A stretch of DNA of 25,294 nt, from NCBI GenBank assembly GCA_047632015.1, contig JBLIBC010000005.1, positions 1-25,294 on the forward strand, read 5' to 3'. This DNA is from JBLIAZ01 sp047632015 (GTDB taxonomy: Bacteria > Bacteroidota > Bacteroidia > Flavobacteriales_C > GCA-002722245). Of the stretch, positions 1 through 8,650 are shown piece after piece (the first letter of the stretch is position 1; every line of letters starts with the position of its first letter). Both the position numbers and the translations under genes were made by a program. The notes beneath the pieces were generated by a model. It was not told the DNA's origin and made no database searches. It saw only the letters and a program-made list of their open reading frames with translations.

Positions 1-42
1 GACTCGTAGTTCTTTAAGTATTGAAAGTATATAATGAAGTTT

Positions 43-124
43 GGGGAAATACTCAAGCGGTCAACGAGGACAGACTGTAAATCTGTTGGCTACGCCTTCG
101 TAGGTTCGAATCCTTCTTTCCCCA
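43..124 (+). tRNA. tRNA-Tyr (anticodon GTA)
   Basis: Folds as a class II tRNA of 82 nt with a long variable arm, as expected for bacterial tRNA-Tyr. The acceptor stem pairs 43-49 with 117-123, and the anticodon stem pairs 70-74 with 82-86 around a loop carrying GTA at 77-79. The T loop is the usual TTCGAAT. The CCA end is not encoded (the bases after the discriminator are CAT), so it must be added after transcription. It is the first gene of a Tyr-Gly-Thr-tuf cluster. Confidence 0.97.
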
Positions 125-156
125 CATTAAGTTATATGCAGCCAAATAAAATAAAA

Positions 157-230
157 GCGAGAGTAGCTCAGTTGGCTAGAGCGTCAGCCTTCCAAGCTGA
201 GGGTCGCCGGTTCGAATCCGGTCTCTCGCT
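157..230 (+). tRNA. tRNA-Gly (anticodon TCC)
   Basis: A 74 nt cloverleaf. The acceptor stem GCGAGAG at 157-163 pairs with CTCTCGC at 223-229. The anticodon stem TCAGC/GCTGA at 184-188 and 196-200 flanks a loop with TCC at 191-193, which reads GGA-type glycine codons. T arm is CCGG-TTCGAAT-CCGG. No encoded CCA. It lies 32 nt after tRNA-Tyr and is very probably cut from the same precursor. Confidence 0.97.
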
Positions 231-245
231 CTTTTATTCATTTTG

Positions 246-317
<72 letters not shown>

Positions 318-392
318 CAATTGTAGTTGGCGAATAAATAAATAAGTAAGAAAAAGTTAAATAGATATATTAATAATTAAATAGTAAACATC

Positions 393-1580
393 ATGGCTAA
401 GGAAAAATTCGAAAGGAATAAGCCCCACGTAAACATTGGAACTATTGGTCACGTAGATCATGGTAAAACAACCTTAACTGCTGCAATCACGAAAGTGTTG
501 TCCAGTATCACTGGTGCTGAAGTAAGAGATTTTGATACAATTGACAACGCTCCAGAAGAGAAAGAAAGAGGTATTACAATCAACACTTCACATGTTGAGT
601 ACGAAACGGAAACTAGACACTACGCTCACGTAGATTGTCCAGGTCACGCGGATTACGTTAAAAACATGGTTACGGGTGCTGCTCAAATGGATGGTGCAAT
701 TTTAGTTGTTGCTGCTACTGATGGTCCAATGCCACAAACAAGAGAACATATTTTACTTGCACGTCAAGTTGGTGTTCCTGAAATCGTTGTTTTTTTGAAT
801 AAAGTGGATATGGTTGATGATGAAGAATTATTAGAATTGGTTGATATGGAAGTAAGAGATTTACTTACATTCTATAAATTTGATGGTGACAATACTCCAG
901 TTATTCAAGGTTCTGCTTTAGGTGCATTGAACGGTGAAGAGGAATGGGTAAAAACAGTTGTCGAATTGATGGCTGCCGTTGATTCTTATATTCCACTTCC
1001 AGTAAGAGAAGTTGATAAGCCTTTTGTTATGCCGGTTGAGGATGTGTTTTCTATTACAGGTAGAGGTACAGTTGCGACAGGTAAGATTGAAGCAGGTACA
1101 ATTAACGTTGGCGACGAAGTTAGTTTGTTAGGGATGGGTACTGAAACATTAACATCTACAGTTACAGGTGTTGAAATGTTTAGGAAATTGTTAGATAGTG
1201 GAGAGGCTGGAGATAACGTTGGTTTGTTATTAAGAGGTATCGAAAAAGAAGCTATTAAAAGAGGAATGGTTGTCGCTAAGCCGGGAACAATTACTCCGCA
1301 TACCAAATTCAAAGCTGAGATTTACGTATTGAAAAAAGAAGAAGGAGGAAGACATACTCCATTCCAAAACAAATACCGTCCACAATTTTATATCAGAACA
1401 ACTGATGTAACTGGTGAGATTTATTTACCAGAAGGACGTGAGATGGTTATGCCAGGTGATAACGTGACAATTGATGTTCACTTAATTTATCCAGTAGCTA
1501 TCAATAAAGGGTTAAGGTTTGCGATTAGAGAAGGAGGAAGAACTGTTGGAGCAGGGCAAGTAGTTGAAATCGTAGAGTAG
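393..1580 (+). CDS. tuf: Elongation factor Tu
   Basis: EF-Tu is the cytoplasmic GTPase that carries aminoacyl-tRNA to the ribosomal A site. The 395-residue product has the usual family length. The P loop GHVDHGKT is at residues 19-26, the switch II motif DCPGH at 81-85, and an NKVD guanine-recognition motif follows; the C-terminal beta-barrel domains 2 and 3 are complete, ending in a typical GAGQVVEIVE tail. The ATG follows an A-rich leader without a Shine-Dalgarno site, which is normal in Bacteroidota. It sits behind tRNA-Tyr-Gly-Thr and before tRNA-Trp and secE. A hairpin after its stop codon (1598-1636) may limit read-through. Whether there is a second tuf copy elsewhere cannot be told from here. 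Confidence 0.98.
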   Translation: MAKEKFERNKPHVNIGTIGHVDHGKTTLTAAITKVLSSITGAEVRDFDTIDNAPEEKERGITINTSHVEYETETRHYAHVDCPGHADYVKNMVTGAAQMDGAILVVAATDGPMPQTREHILLARQVGVPEIVVFLNKVDMVDDEELLELVDMEVRDLLTFYKFDGDNTPVIQGSALGALNGEEEWVKTVVELMAAVDSYIPLPVREVDKPFVMPVEDVFSITGRGTVATGKIEAGTINVGDEVSLLGMGTETLTSTVTGVEMFRKLLDSGEAGDNVGLLLRGIEKEAIKRGMVVAKPGTITPHTKFKAEIYVLKKEEGGRHTPFQNKYRPQFYIRTTDVTGEIYLPEGREMVMPGDNVTIDVHLIYPVAINKGLRFAIREGGRTVGAGQVVEIVE

Positions 1581-1597
1581 CAAAAATTGTTTTAAAA

Positions 1598-1636
1598 TTG
1601 AGTAAGGTGTCTTTGTAAAGAGGCACCTTTTCTCAA
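1598..1636 (+). terminator. Hairpin between tuf and tRNA-Trp (partial terminator or processing site)
   Basis: Positions 1604-1614 can pair with 1619-1629 in an 11 bp stem (two G-U wobbles) closed by a GTAA loop, and TTGAG at 1598-1602 can pair with CTCAA at 1632-1636 to extend it across small internal loops. Only short T runs follow, so complete termination is unlikely. The inference is a leaky terminator or a processing site that separates abundant tuf mRNA from the downstream tRNA-Trp-secE-nusG transcript. Confidence 0.6.
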
Positions 1637-1650
1637 CTTTAATCATTTAT

Positions 1651-1723
1651 ACGAGAGTAGCTCAGTTGGTAGAGCACTGGTCTCCAAAACCAGCGGTCGT
1701 GAGTTCGAGCCTCGCCTCTCGTG
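1651..1723 (+). tRNA. tRNA-Trp (anticodon CCA)
   Basis: A 73 nt cloverleaf with acceptor stem ACGAGAG (1651-1657) pairing with CTCTCGT (1716-1722). The anticodon stem CTGGT/ACCAG at 1677-1681 and 1689-1693 flanks the loop CTCCAAA, giving anticodon CCA at 1684-1686. The discriminator base is G, as expected for tRNA-Trp. No encoded CCA end. Its position immediately before secE is common in many bacterial phyla. Confidence 0.97.
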
Positions 1724-1740
1724 CACTAAAAAATTAAAGC

Positions 1741-1929
1741 GTGAATAAATTAACGATATATTTAAAGGACATATATTTAGAATTAACCGAAAAAACATCT
1801 TGGCCAACATTTGCCGATTTGAAAAAGGATTCTATGACTGTACTAGTTGCTTCGGTAATTTTTTCTTTGATGATTTATGTGATGGACGCAGGGTTCACTA
1901 AGTTAATGGATATTATTTACAACTTATAA
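1741..1929 (+). CDS. secE: Preprotein translocase subunit SecE (GTG start)
   Basis: SecE is the small essential membrane subunit that clamps SecY in the SecYEG protein-conducting channel. The 62-residue product is the short, single-helix form: an amphipathic N-terminal helix with the family motif KTSWPT (residues 18-23), then one transmembrane helix at about 32-55. The start is GTG. No upstream in-frame ATG lies between tRNA-Trp and this codon, and the first internal ATG (residue 31) would remove the amphipathic helix, so GTG is the only start that keeps the family architecture. nusG follows 17 nt later, as in most bacteria. Confidence 0.94.
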   Translation: MNKLTIYLKDIYLELTEKTSWPTFADLKKDSMTVLVASVIFSLMIYVMDAGFTKLMDIIYNL

Positions 1930-1946
1930 AAGGACAGGTTTACGTT

Positions 1947-2507
1947 ATGGCTGAAACAAAAAATACAGATATAGTCCTCAAATGGTATGTTGTTCGTGCG
2001 GTAAGTGGGAAGGAAAGAAAAATACGCGATTACATTGAGAGCGAAATAAACACTGAAAAGCTGCAAGACTTTGTTAAACAAATTTTAATACCTACCGAAA
2101 AAGTTTACCAAATTAGAAAAGGTAAGAAAGTAAGTAAGGAAAGAAGTTTTTTTCCTGGATATATTTTGATTGAAGCGGCGTTAGTAGGTGAAGTTGCTCA
2201 CGTAATTAAAAGAATTACTGGTGTTATTGGTTTTTTAGGAGACAAGCAAGGGAACCCAATTCCTTTGAGGCCTGCAGAGGTTAATAGAATATTAGGTAAA
2301 GTTGATGAATTAGCTGAACAAGACGAGGAAATGACTGTTCCTTTTGTAGTTGGTGAAACAGTAAAAGTTATTGATGGACCATTTAATACTTTTTCAGGTG
2401 TTATTGAGGAAATCAATGAGGATAAGAAAAAACTGAAGGTAATGGTGAAGATTTTCGGAAGAAAAACTCCATTGGAATTAGGCTTTATGCAAGTAGAGAA
2501 AGAATAA
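1947..2507 (+). CDS. nusG: Transcription termination/antitermination factor NusG
   Basis: NusG binds the clamp of RNA polymerase, promotes processive elongation and links polymerase to Rho or to ribosomal protein S10. The 186-residue product has an NGN domain at about residues 10-118, including the conserved FFPGY at 68-72, and a C-terminal KOW domain at about 132-184 with the VIDGPFNTFSG signature at 141-151. Length and order match the normal short bacterial form without an insertion domain. The ATG is preceded by AAAGGACAGG, one of the few purine-rich candidates for a ribosome binding site in this block. It lies in the canonical secE-nusG-rplK order. Confidence 0.97.
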   Translation: MAETKNTDIVLKWYVVRAVSGKERKIRDYIESEINTEKLQDFVKQILIPTEKVYQIRKGKKVSKERSFFPGYILIEAALVGEVAHVIKRITGVIGFLGDKQGNPIPLRPAEVNRILGKVDELAEQDEEMTVPFVVGETVKVIDGPFNTFSGVIEEINEDKKKLKVMVKIFGRKTPLELGFMQVEKE

Positions 2508-2534
2508 TAAATACACAAATTAAATTCAAGTGTT

Positions 2535-2981
2535 ATGGCTAAGGAAGTAACGGGAATGATTAAGTTGCAAATCAAGGGAGGAGCAGCAAATCCTGCACCA
2601 CCAGTTGGACCTGCGTTAGGTTCGAAAGGTGTAAATATCATGGAGTTTTGTAAGGCATTTAATGCTAAAACTCAAGAGAGTGCGGGGAAACTTCTTCCGA
2701 CGATTATTACTGTTTATGGTGATAGATCTTTTGATTTCATTGTTAAAAAACCACCAGTTGCTGTGCAGTTGTTGGAAGCAGTGAAACTAAAAAAAGGTTC
2801 TCCTGAACCAAACAGAGTGAAAGTAGGGAAAGTTTCTTGGACTAAAATAGAAGAAATTGCAAAAGACAAAATAGAGGATATGAACTGCTTTACAATATCA
2901 TCAGCAATGAAAGTTGTTGCTGGTACTGCGAGAAGTATGGGATTAGTTGTTACGGGAACTTTCCCAGAACAAGAAGCTTAA
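2535..2981 (+). CDS. rplK: 50S ribosomal protein L11
   Basis: L11 binds the GTPase-associated centre of 23S rRNA and helps recruit translation factors. The 148 residues cover the N-terminal domain with the proline-rich NPAPPVGPALG segment (the thiostrepton-contact helix) and GVNIMEFCKAFN, a linker around KKPP, and the C-terminal RNA-binding domain ending in GTARSMGLVV plus a short tail. Length is within the usual range of about 140-150. The preceding nusG stop is 27 nt away and rplA begins 19 nt downstream. Confidence 0.98.
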   Translation: MAKEVTGMIKLQIKGGAANPAPPVGPALGSKGVNIMEFCKAFNAKTQESAGKLLPTIITVYGDRSFDFIVKKPPVAVQLLEAVKLKKGSPEPNRVKVGKVSWTKIEEIAKDKIEDMNCFTISSAMKVVAGTARSMGLVVTGTFPEQEA

Positions 2982-3000
2982 TTATTTATTAATTTTTATT

Positions 3001-3696
3001 ATGGCTAAAGTAAGTAAAAACCGGAAGGCAGCATTAGGGAAATATAACCCTGAACAAGAATACTCTTTGAGTGAAGCTGCCGCAATTGTTAAGGATATTA
3101 CTACTACCAAATTTAACGCGTCTTGCGACATAGATGTTAAATTAGGTGTAGATCCTAAAAAAGCTAACCAAATGGTTAGAGGAATAGCCACTTTACCTCA
3201 CGGAACCGGGAAAGAGGTAAGAGTTTTAGTACTATGTACTCCAGACAAAGAGCAAGAAGCAAAAGATGCTGGTGCTGATCATGTTGGACTGGATGAATAT
3301 GTTGCTAAAATTAAAGGTGGATGGACAGATATTGATGTGATCATTACTATGCCTTCAGTTATGGGCAAAGTTGGTGCGTTAGGTAGGGTTTTAGGGCCAA
3401 GAGGTCTTATGCCAAATCCAAAAGCCGGAACCGTAACTATGGATGTAGCAAAAGCTGTCACTGAAGTAAAAGCTGGTAAAATTGACTTTAAAGTTGATAA
3501 GTATGGAATTATCCATGCTGGAATTGGTAAAGCAGAATTCACTGCTGAACAGATTTCAGATAATGCTGGAGAGTTGTTGTCTATCATTGAAAAGTTGAAA
3601 CCTAGTTCTTCAAAAGGTATTTATGTACAAAGTGTAACATTATCTAGTACAATGAGTCCGGGAGTGAAAATTGACACTAAAGCTTACAACAATTAA
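3001..3696 (+). CDS. rplA: 50S ribosomal protein L1
   Basis: L1 forms the mobile L1 stalk near the ribosomal E site and in many bacteria represses its own operon by binding an mRNA mimic of its rRNA site. The 231-residue product starts MAKVSKNRKAAL and holds the family signature LGPRGLMPNPKAGTVT in its second domain. An open frame extends upstream to 2947, but that extension overlaps the end of rplK and adds 18 residues absent from the family, so the ATG at 3001 is the sensible start. A 66 nt gap without a promoter motif separates it from rplJ. Confidence 0.98.
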   Translation: MAKVSKNRKAALGKYNPEQEYSLSEAAAIVKDITTTKFNASCDIDVKLGVDPKKANQMVRGIATLPHGTGKEVRVLVLCTPDKEQEAKDAGADHVGLDEYVAKIKGGWTDIDVIITMPSVMGKVGALGRVLGPRGLMPNPKAGTVTMDVAKAVTEVKAGKIDFKVDKYGIIHAGIGKAEFTAEQISDNAGELLSIIEKLKPSSSKGIYVQSVTLSSTMSPGVKIDTKAYNN

Positions 3697-3762
3697 GAAC
3701 AAAAAAACTGTTACGTGTGCTTCCAATACATTAATAGTCTCTAATATATTAGCAATTGAAAT

Positions 3763-4284
3763 ATGACTAAAGAAGAGAAAAATCAAGTTATCGAAAACAT
3801 GTCAGTAAAATTGACGGAAAATCCGCATTTTTATTTGGCAGATGTTTCTGCATTAACTGTTGAACATTCTAATAGTCTTAGAGGTATATTTCATGAACAA
3901 GGAATCAAAATTGAAGTAATAAAAAACACCTTGCTTAAAAAGGCAATGGAAAAAACTGAAAAGGATTACAGTGAAATGTATGAAAGTTTAGTTGGTAATA
4001 CTTCAATTATTTTTACTGAAACTGGTAATGCACCAGCGAAGTTGATTAAGAAGTTCAGGAAAGACCACCCTAAACCGCTATTAAAAGCTGCTTTTGTTGA
4101 AGAAAGTGTGTACCTAGGTGATAATCAATTAGACGCCCTCGCGGCACTTAAGTCTAAAGATGAGCTTATCGCTGAAGTCATCGGATTACTTCAATCTCCA
4201 ATTCAGAACGTTGTAGGAGCTCTACAATCATCTGGAGGAACATTAGCCGGAATTATCAAGACGTTATCAGAGAAAGAAAATTAA
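3763..4284 (+). CDS. rplJ: 50S ribosomal protein L10
   Basis: L10 anchors the L7/L12 dimers to the ribosomal stalk base. The 173-residue product has the N-terminal rRNA-binding domain (about 1-130), with a typical stretch around GIKIEVIKNTLLKKAM, and a C-terminal helix (from about 135) that ends in GGTLAGIIKTLSEKEN and carries the L12-binding segments. Length is normal. In many bacteria the L10-L12 complex represses its own mRNA through the leader before rplJ. That leader is only 66 nt here and I cannot recognise the known fold in it. Confidence 0.97.
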   Translation: MTKEEKNQVIENMSVKLTENPHFYLADVSALTVEHSNSLRGIFHEQGIKIEVIKNTLLKKAMEKTEKDYSEMYESLVGNTSIIFTETGNAPAKLIKKFRKDHPKPLLKAAFVEESVYLGDNQLDALAALKSKDELIAEVIGLLQSPIQNVVGALQSSGGTLAGIIKTLSEKEN

Positions 4285-4310
4285 TTATTTAATATTTAAA
4301 ATTTAGTAAA

Positions 4311-4685
4311 ATGGCAGATTTAAAAGAATTCGCAGAACAATTAGTAAACTTAACAGTTAAGGAAGTAAGTGAATTAGCTACTATCTTAAAAGATGAGTAC
4401 GGTATCGAACCAGCTGCTGCTCCAGCTGCAGTTGCAGTTGCAGGAGGAGGTGACGCTGGTGCTGCTGAAGAAAAGAACGAATTTGATGTTGTTTTAATTG
4501 CACCAGGTGGAGCAAAATTAGCAATTGTTAAATTAGTGAAGGAAGTTACAGGGTTAGGATTGAAAGAAGCTAAAGGTTTAGTTGATGAAGCTCCTAAAGC
4601 TATCAAAGAAGGTGTTTCTAAAGATGAAGCTGAAGCTTTAAAAGCTCAGTTTGAAGAAGCAGGTGCTGAGGTTGAGTTGAAATAA
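4311..4685 (+). CDS. rplL: 50S ribosomal protein L7/L12
   Basis: L7/L12 is the multicopy stalk protein that contacts and activates the translational GTPases. The 124 residues show the three classic parts: an N-terminal dimerisation helix pair (about 1-32), an Ala/Gly/Val-rich flexible hinge (about 35-55) and the globular C-terminal domain with FDVVLIAPGGAKLAIVK and GLGLKEAKGLVDEAP. It follows rplJ by 26 nt and is followed by a strong hairpin that probably makes its mRNA more abundant than that of rpoBC. Confidence 0.98.
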   Translation: MADLKEFAEQLVNLTVKEVSELATILKDEYGIEPAAAPAAVAVAGGGDAGAAEEKNEFDVVLIAPGGAKLAIVKLVKEVTGLGLKEAKGLVDEAPKAIKEGVSKDEAEALKAQFEEAGAEVELK

Positions 4686-4700
4686 TACTATTGTATTTTT

Positions 4701-4746
4701 AAAAGGTGTAGATCACTCCCTTACAGGGTTTGATCTACACCCTTTT
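4701..4746 (+). terminator. Strong hairpin between rplL and rpoB (attenuator)
   Basis: Positions 4701-4715 pair with 4731-4746 in a 15 bp stem with a single bulged C at 4742. Inside it a second small stem CCC/GGG (4718-4720 and 4726-4728) closes a TTACA loop. An A run lies on the 5' side and a short T run (4743-4746) on the 3' side. It resembles a leaky intrinsic terminator. The rplL-rpoB junction is also the site of a partial terminator and RNase III processing in Escherichia coli, which supports attenuation here by analogy. Confidence 0.75.
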
Positions 4747-4797
4747 GTAGTTTTACGCCAACTGTTTATTTTTTTCAATTAAATTATACAAGATTTT

Positions 4798-7700
4798 ATG
4801 TCTGTAAGTACTAAAGTAACAGAAAGAATAAGTTTCGCAAAGGCAAAGTCTACGCCGGCTTATCCAGATTTTTTAGAAGTTCAATTAAAATCATTTCAAG
4901 ATTTTTTCCAATTTGAAACAACACCTGAAAATAGACAAGACGAAGGTTTATTTAATGTTTTTTCAGAGAACTTTCCAATCACTGATTCTAGAAATCAGTT
5001 TGTATTAGAATTCTTAGATTATTTCGTTGATCCACCGAGATACGTGATAGAGGAGTGTATTCAAAGAGGATTGACGTACAGTGTACCTCTTAAAGCAAAA
5101 TTGAAATTATATTGTACTGATGATGAACATGAAGATTTTGAAACAATAGTTCAAGATGTTTATTTAGGTACAATCCCATATATGACTCCGAAAGGAACTT
5201 TTGTAATTAATGGTGCTGAAAGGGTTATCGTTTCACAATTACACAGGTCTCCGGGAGTGTTTTTCGGTCAAAGCCGTCACGCTAATGGAACCAAGTTGTA
5301 TTCTGCAAGAATAATTCCTTTTAAAGGTTCTTGGATTGAATTTGCTACTGACATTAATAGTGTAATGTACGCATACATAGATCGTAAAAAGAAGCTTCCA
5401 GTTACTACTCTGCTTAGAGCGATAGGGTATGAAAGCGATAAAGATATTTTAGCCATTTTTGACTTGGCTGATGAAATTAAGGTTTCGAAAGCTAACCTTA
5501 AAAAGTCAGTGGGAAGAAAACTAGCAGCAAGAATTTTAAGATCTTGGGTTGAAGATTTCGTTGATGAAGATACGGGTGAAGTTGTTTCAATCGAAAGAAA
5601 TGAAGTGATTATTGACAGAGAAACTATAATTGAAGAAGAACACTTAGAATTAATAGATGAATCAGGTTCAAAAACTATCCTTTTGCACAAAGAGGATATG
5701 TCTGCTGGAGATTTTTCTATTATTTACAATACGTTACAAAAAGATACATCTAACTCTGAGAAAGAGGCTGTTGAGCATATTTACCGTGTGTTAAGGAATG
5801 CTGAACCGCCAGATTTGGATACTGCAAGAGGTGTAATTGACAAGTTGTTTTTCTCCGAGACGAGATATGATTTAGGTGAAGTTGGTCGTTACAGAATCAA
5901 TAAAAAATTAGGTTTGAATATTGATAACGATGTAAGAGTATTATCTAGAGAAGATATTATTCAAATTATCAAGTACTTAATTGAGTTAATCAATGCTAAG
6001 ACAGATATTGATGATATTGATCACTTAAGTAACCGAAGAGTTAGAACAGTAGGGGAGCAATTATATTCTCAATTTGGAGTAGGTTTAGCGAGAATGGCTA
6101 GGACTATCCGTGAGAGAATGAACGTTAGAGATAATGAAGTATTTACTGCAACGGATTTAATTAATGCTAAAACATTAAGTTCTGTAATTAATTCGTTTTT
6201 TGGAACGAATCAATTATCGCAGTTTATGGATCAAACAAATCCACTTTCTGAAATTACTCACAAACGTAGGTTGTCAGCTTTAGGACCTGGAGGTTTATCT
6301 AGAGAAAGAGCTGGTTTCGAAGTAAGGGATGTTCATTATACTCATTACGGTCGTTTATGTACTATTGAAACACCAGAAGGGCCAAATATTGGTCTGATTT
6401 CTTCTTTGTGTGTATTCGCAAAAATCAATAAATTAGGTTTCATTGAAACTCCTTATAGAACAGTTAAAAAAGGAAAAGTTGATTTAGAGAAATTTGAATA
6501 TTTAAGTGCAGAAGAAGAAGAGAATAAATTAATTGCTCAAGCGAATACCGATGTAGGAAAAGATAAGAAAATTGTTGCTGATACTATTAAAGCAAGATTG
6601 GACGCAGATTATCCAATAGTGGCATCCGAGGAAATCGAGCTGATGGATGTAGCTCCAAATCAAATTGCTTCCATTGCGGCTTCATTGATTCCATTTTTGG
6701 AGCATGATGATGCGAACAGAGCGTTGATGGGATCGAACATGATGCGTCAATCAGTTCCGTTGTTAATACCAGAATCACCTATTGTTGGAACAGGATTAGA
6801 AAAGAATGTTGCTGAGGATAGTAGGGTATTAATTAACGCTGAAGGAACAGGGGTTGTTCAGTATGTTGATGCAAATGAAATACACATTCTTTACGATAGA
6901 AATGCTGATGAAAAATTAGTGTCTTTTGAAGACGATTTGAAAGTGTACAAATTGACTAAATTCCAAAAAACTAACCAGGGAACAAGTATGAACTTGAGGC
7001 CTATCGTTAGAAAAGGTCAAAAAGTAACTAAAGGTCAAGTTTTATGTCAAGGTTATGCCACAGAAAATGGTGAGTTAGCTATTGGTAGAAACTTGAAAGT
7101 AGCTTTTATGCCTTGGAAAGGTTATAACTTTGAGGATGCAATTGTAATTTCTGAAAGAGTGGTTAAAGAGGATGTATATACTTCTATTCACATTGAAGAA
7201 TTTGTAATGCAAGTCAGAGATACTAAAAGGGGACTTGAAGAGCTTACTGCTGACATTCCAAATGTAAGTGAAGAAGCTACTAAAGACCTTGATGAAAATG
7301 GTATTATTAGAGTAGGAGCTGAAGTAAAAGCTGGAGATATTTTAATTGGAAAAATTACTCCAAAGGGAGAAACTGATCCAACACCAGAAGAAAAGTTGCT
7401 GAGAGCAATTTTCGGTGATAAAGCTGGTGATGTCAAAGACGCTTCATTGAAAGTAAAACCGTCTACTCATGGTGTTGTAATCAATAAAATGTTATTCTCT
7501 AGAGCTGTGAAAGCCAGAAAAGCTAGGAGCGAAGAGAAAGCTTTAGTTGCTCAAGTGGACGAACAATACAAAAAAGAATTAGGAGAGTTAAAAGGTGTCC
7601 TTTTTGATAAGTTGTGGAAAATTGTGGAAGGTAAAACTTCATCAGGTGTTTCAAATAACTTTAAAGAAGAGTTAATTGGAAAAGGTTCTAAGTTCACTAA

Positions 7701-8607
7701 AAAATCACTAGCTGACATTGATTATGATAATGTGAATCCAATGAATTGGACCAAAGATGATCATGCGAACGATTTAATCAAGATATTGATTCATAATTTC
7801 AACATTAAATCAAGTGATTTATTAGGTTCATTCAAACGTAAAAAATTCGCTATTACTGTTGGGGATGAATTACCAACTGGTATCGTGAAATTGGCTAAAG
7901 TTTATTTAGCTAAAAAACGTAAATTGAAAGTGGGTGATAAAATGGCAGGTCGTCATGGTAACAAAGGTATTGTTGCTAGGATTGTTCGTGAAGAAGACAT
8001 GCCTTTCTTGGAAGACGGGACACCTGTAGATATCGTGTTAAACCCATTAGGTGTGCCATCAAGGATGAACTTAGGTCAAATTTATGAAACTGTTCTTGGT
8101 TGGGCAGGTGAAAAATTAGGTCTTAAATTCTCTACACCAATTTTTGATGGAGCTTCTTTGGAGGAAATTAAGAAGTATACTGACGAAGCAGGTATTCCTG
8201 AAAACGGTCAAACATATTTATGTGACGGTGGAACAGGTGAAAAATTTGATCAACCAGCTACAGTTGGTGTCATTTACATGTTGAAACTTGGTCACTTAGT
8301 TGATGATAAAATGCATGCACGTTCTATTGGACCGTACTCGTTGATTACTCAGCAACCATTAGGAGGTAAGGCACAGTTTGGAGGTCAAAGATTTGGAGAA
8401 ATGGAGGTTTGGGCTATTGAGGCATTTGGTGCTTCAAATATCCTTCAAGAAATATTGACTGTGAAGTCAGATGACGTTCTTGGAAGAGCTAAAGCGTATG
8501 AAGCGATAGTTAAAGGAGAGCCAATGCCAGAGCCAGGGATTCCTGAGTCATTTAACGTATTGTTACATGAACTTCAAGGTTTAGGTTTGAACATTACTTT
8601 AGATTAG
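4798..8607 (+). CDS. rpoB: DNA-directed RNA polymerase subunit beta
   Basis: Beta subunit of RNA polymerase; with beta-prime it forms the catalytic cleft. The 1269-residue product is full length for Bacteroidota. The fork/rifampicin pocket is intact: QLSQFMDQ at residues 472-479 followed by THKRR and LSALGPGGLSRERAGFEVRD. Residues equivalent to E. coli D516, H526 and S531 are D478, H488 and S493, so no rifampicin-resistance change is seen there. The C-terminal part has GDKMAGRHGNKG and the terminal anchor region GGKAQFGGQRFGEMEVWA. The ATG lies 112 nt after rplL, past the attenuator hairpin, and rpoC follows 43 nt downstream. Confidence 0.98.
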   Translation: MSVSTKVTERISFAKAKSTPAYPDFLEVQLKSFQDFFQFETTPENRQDEGLFNVFSENFPITDSRNQFVLEFLDYFVDPPRYVIEECIQRGLTYSVPLKAKLKLYCTDDEHEDFETIVQDVYLGTIPYMTPKGTFVINGAERVIVSQLHRSPGVFFGQSRHANGTKLYSARIIPFKGSWIEFATDINSVMYAYIDRKKKLPVTTLLRAIGYESDKDILAIFDLADEIKVSKANLKKSVGRKLAARILRSWVEDFVDEDTGEVVSIERNEVIIDRETIIEEEHLELIDESGSKTILLHKEDMSAGDFSIIYNTLQKDTSNSEKEAVEHIYRVLRNAEPPDLDTARGVIDKLFFSETRYDLGEVGRYRINKKLGLNIDNDVRVLSREDIIQIIKYLIELINAKTDIDDIDHLSNRRVRTVGEQLYSQFGVGLARMARTIRERMNVRDNEVFTATDLINAKTLSSVINSFFGTNQLSQFMDQTNPLSEITHKRRLSALGPGGLSRERAGFEVRDVHYTHYGRLCTIETPEGPNIGLISSLCVFAKINKLGFIETPYRTVKKGKVDLEKFEYLSAEEEENKLIAQANTDVGKDKKIVADTIKARLDADYPIVASEEIELMDVAPNQIASIAASLIPFLEHDDANRALMGSNMMRQSVPLLIPESPIVGTGLEKNVAEDSRVLINAEGTGVVQYVDANEIHILYDRNADEKLVSFEDDLKVYKLTKFQKTNQGTSMNLRPIVRKGQKVTKGQVLCQGYATENGELAIGRNLKVAFMPWKGYNFEDAIVISERVVKEDVYTSIHIEEFVMQVRDTKRGLEELTADIPNVSEEATKDLDENGIIRVGAEVKAGDILIGKITPKGETDPTPEEKLLRAIFGDKAGDVKDASLKVKPSTHGVVINKMLFSRAVKARKARSEEKALVAQVDEQYKKELGELKGVLFDKLWKIVEGKTSSGVSNNFKEELIGKGSKFTKKSLADIDYDNVNPMNWTKDDHANDLIKILIHNFNIKSSDLLGSFKRKKFAITVGDELPTGIVKLAKVYLAKKRKLKVGDKMAGRHGNKGIVARIVREEDMPFLEDGTPVDIVLNPLGVPSRMNLGQIYETVLGWAGEKLGLKFSTPIFDGASLEEIKKYTDEAGIPENGQTYLCDGGTGEKFDQPATVGVIYMLKLGHLVDDKMHARSIGPYSLITQQPLGGKAQFGGQRFGEMEVWAIEAFGASNILQEILTVKSDDVLGRAKAYEAIVKGEPMPEPGIPESFNVLLHELQGLGLNITLD

Positions 8608-8650
8608 ATATTTCAATAAAACATTTGTTTAATAAAATAACTCATTAAGA

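Noticed and set aside
2198..2641. Antisense 147-codon open frame over nusG and rplK
   Set aside because: It lies opposite two clearly coding, conserved genes and its Ser/Pro/Ile-rich peptide is typical of reversed AT-rich coding sequence. The same holds for the other minus-strand frames over rplL, rpoB, rpoC and rpsA.
3697..3762. L10 autoregulatory leader, with the palindrome CTAATATATTAG at 3741-3752
   Set aside because: The gap is short, I cannot assign the known L10-binding fold, and a 12 bp AT-only palindrome is expected by chance in such sequence.
6181..6300. Possible rifampicin-resistance changes in rpoB
   Set aside because: The resistance-determining residues (equivalents of Q513, D516, H526, S531) are all the susceptible form.
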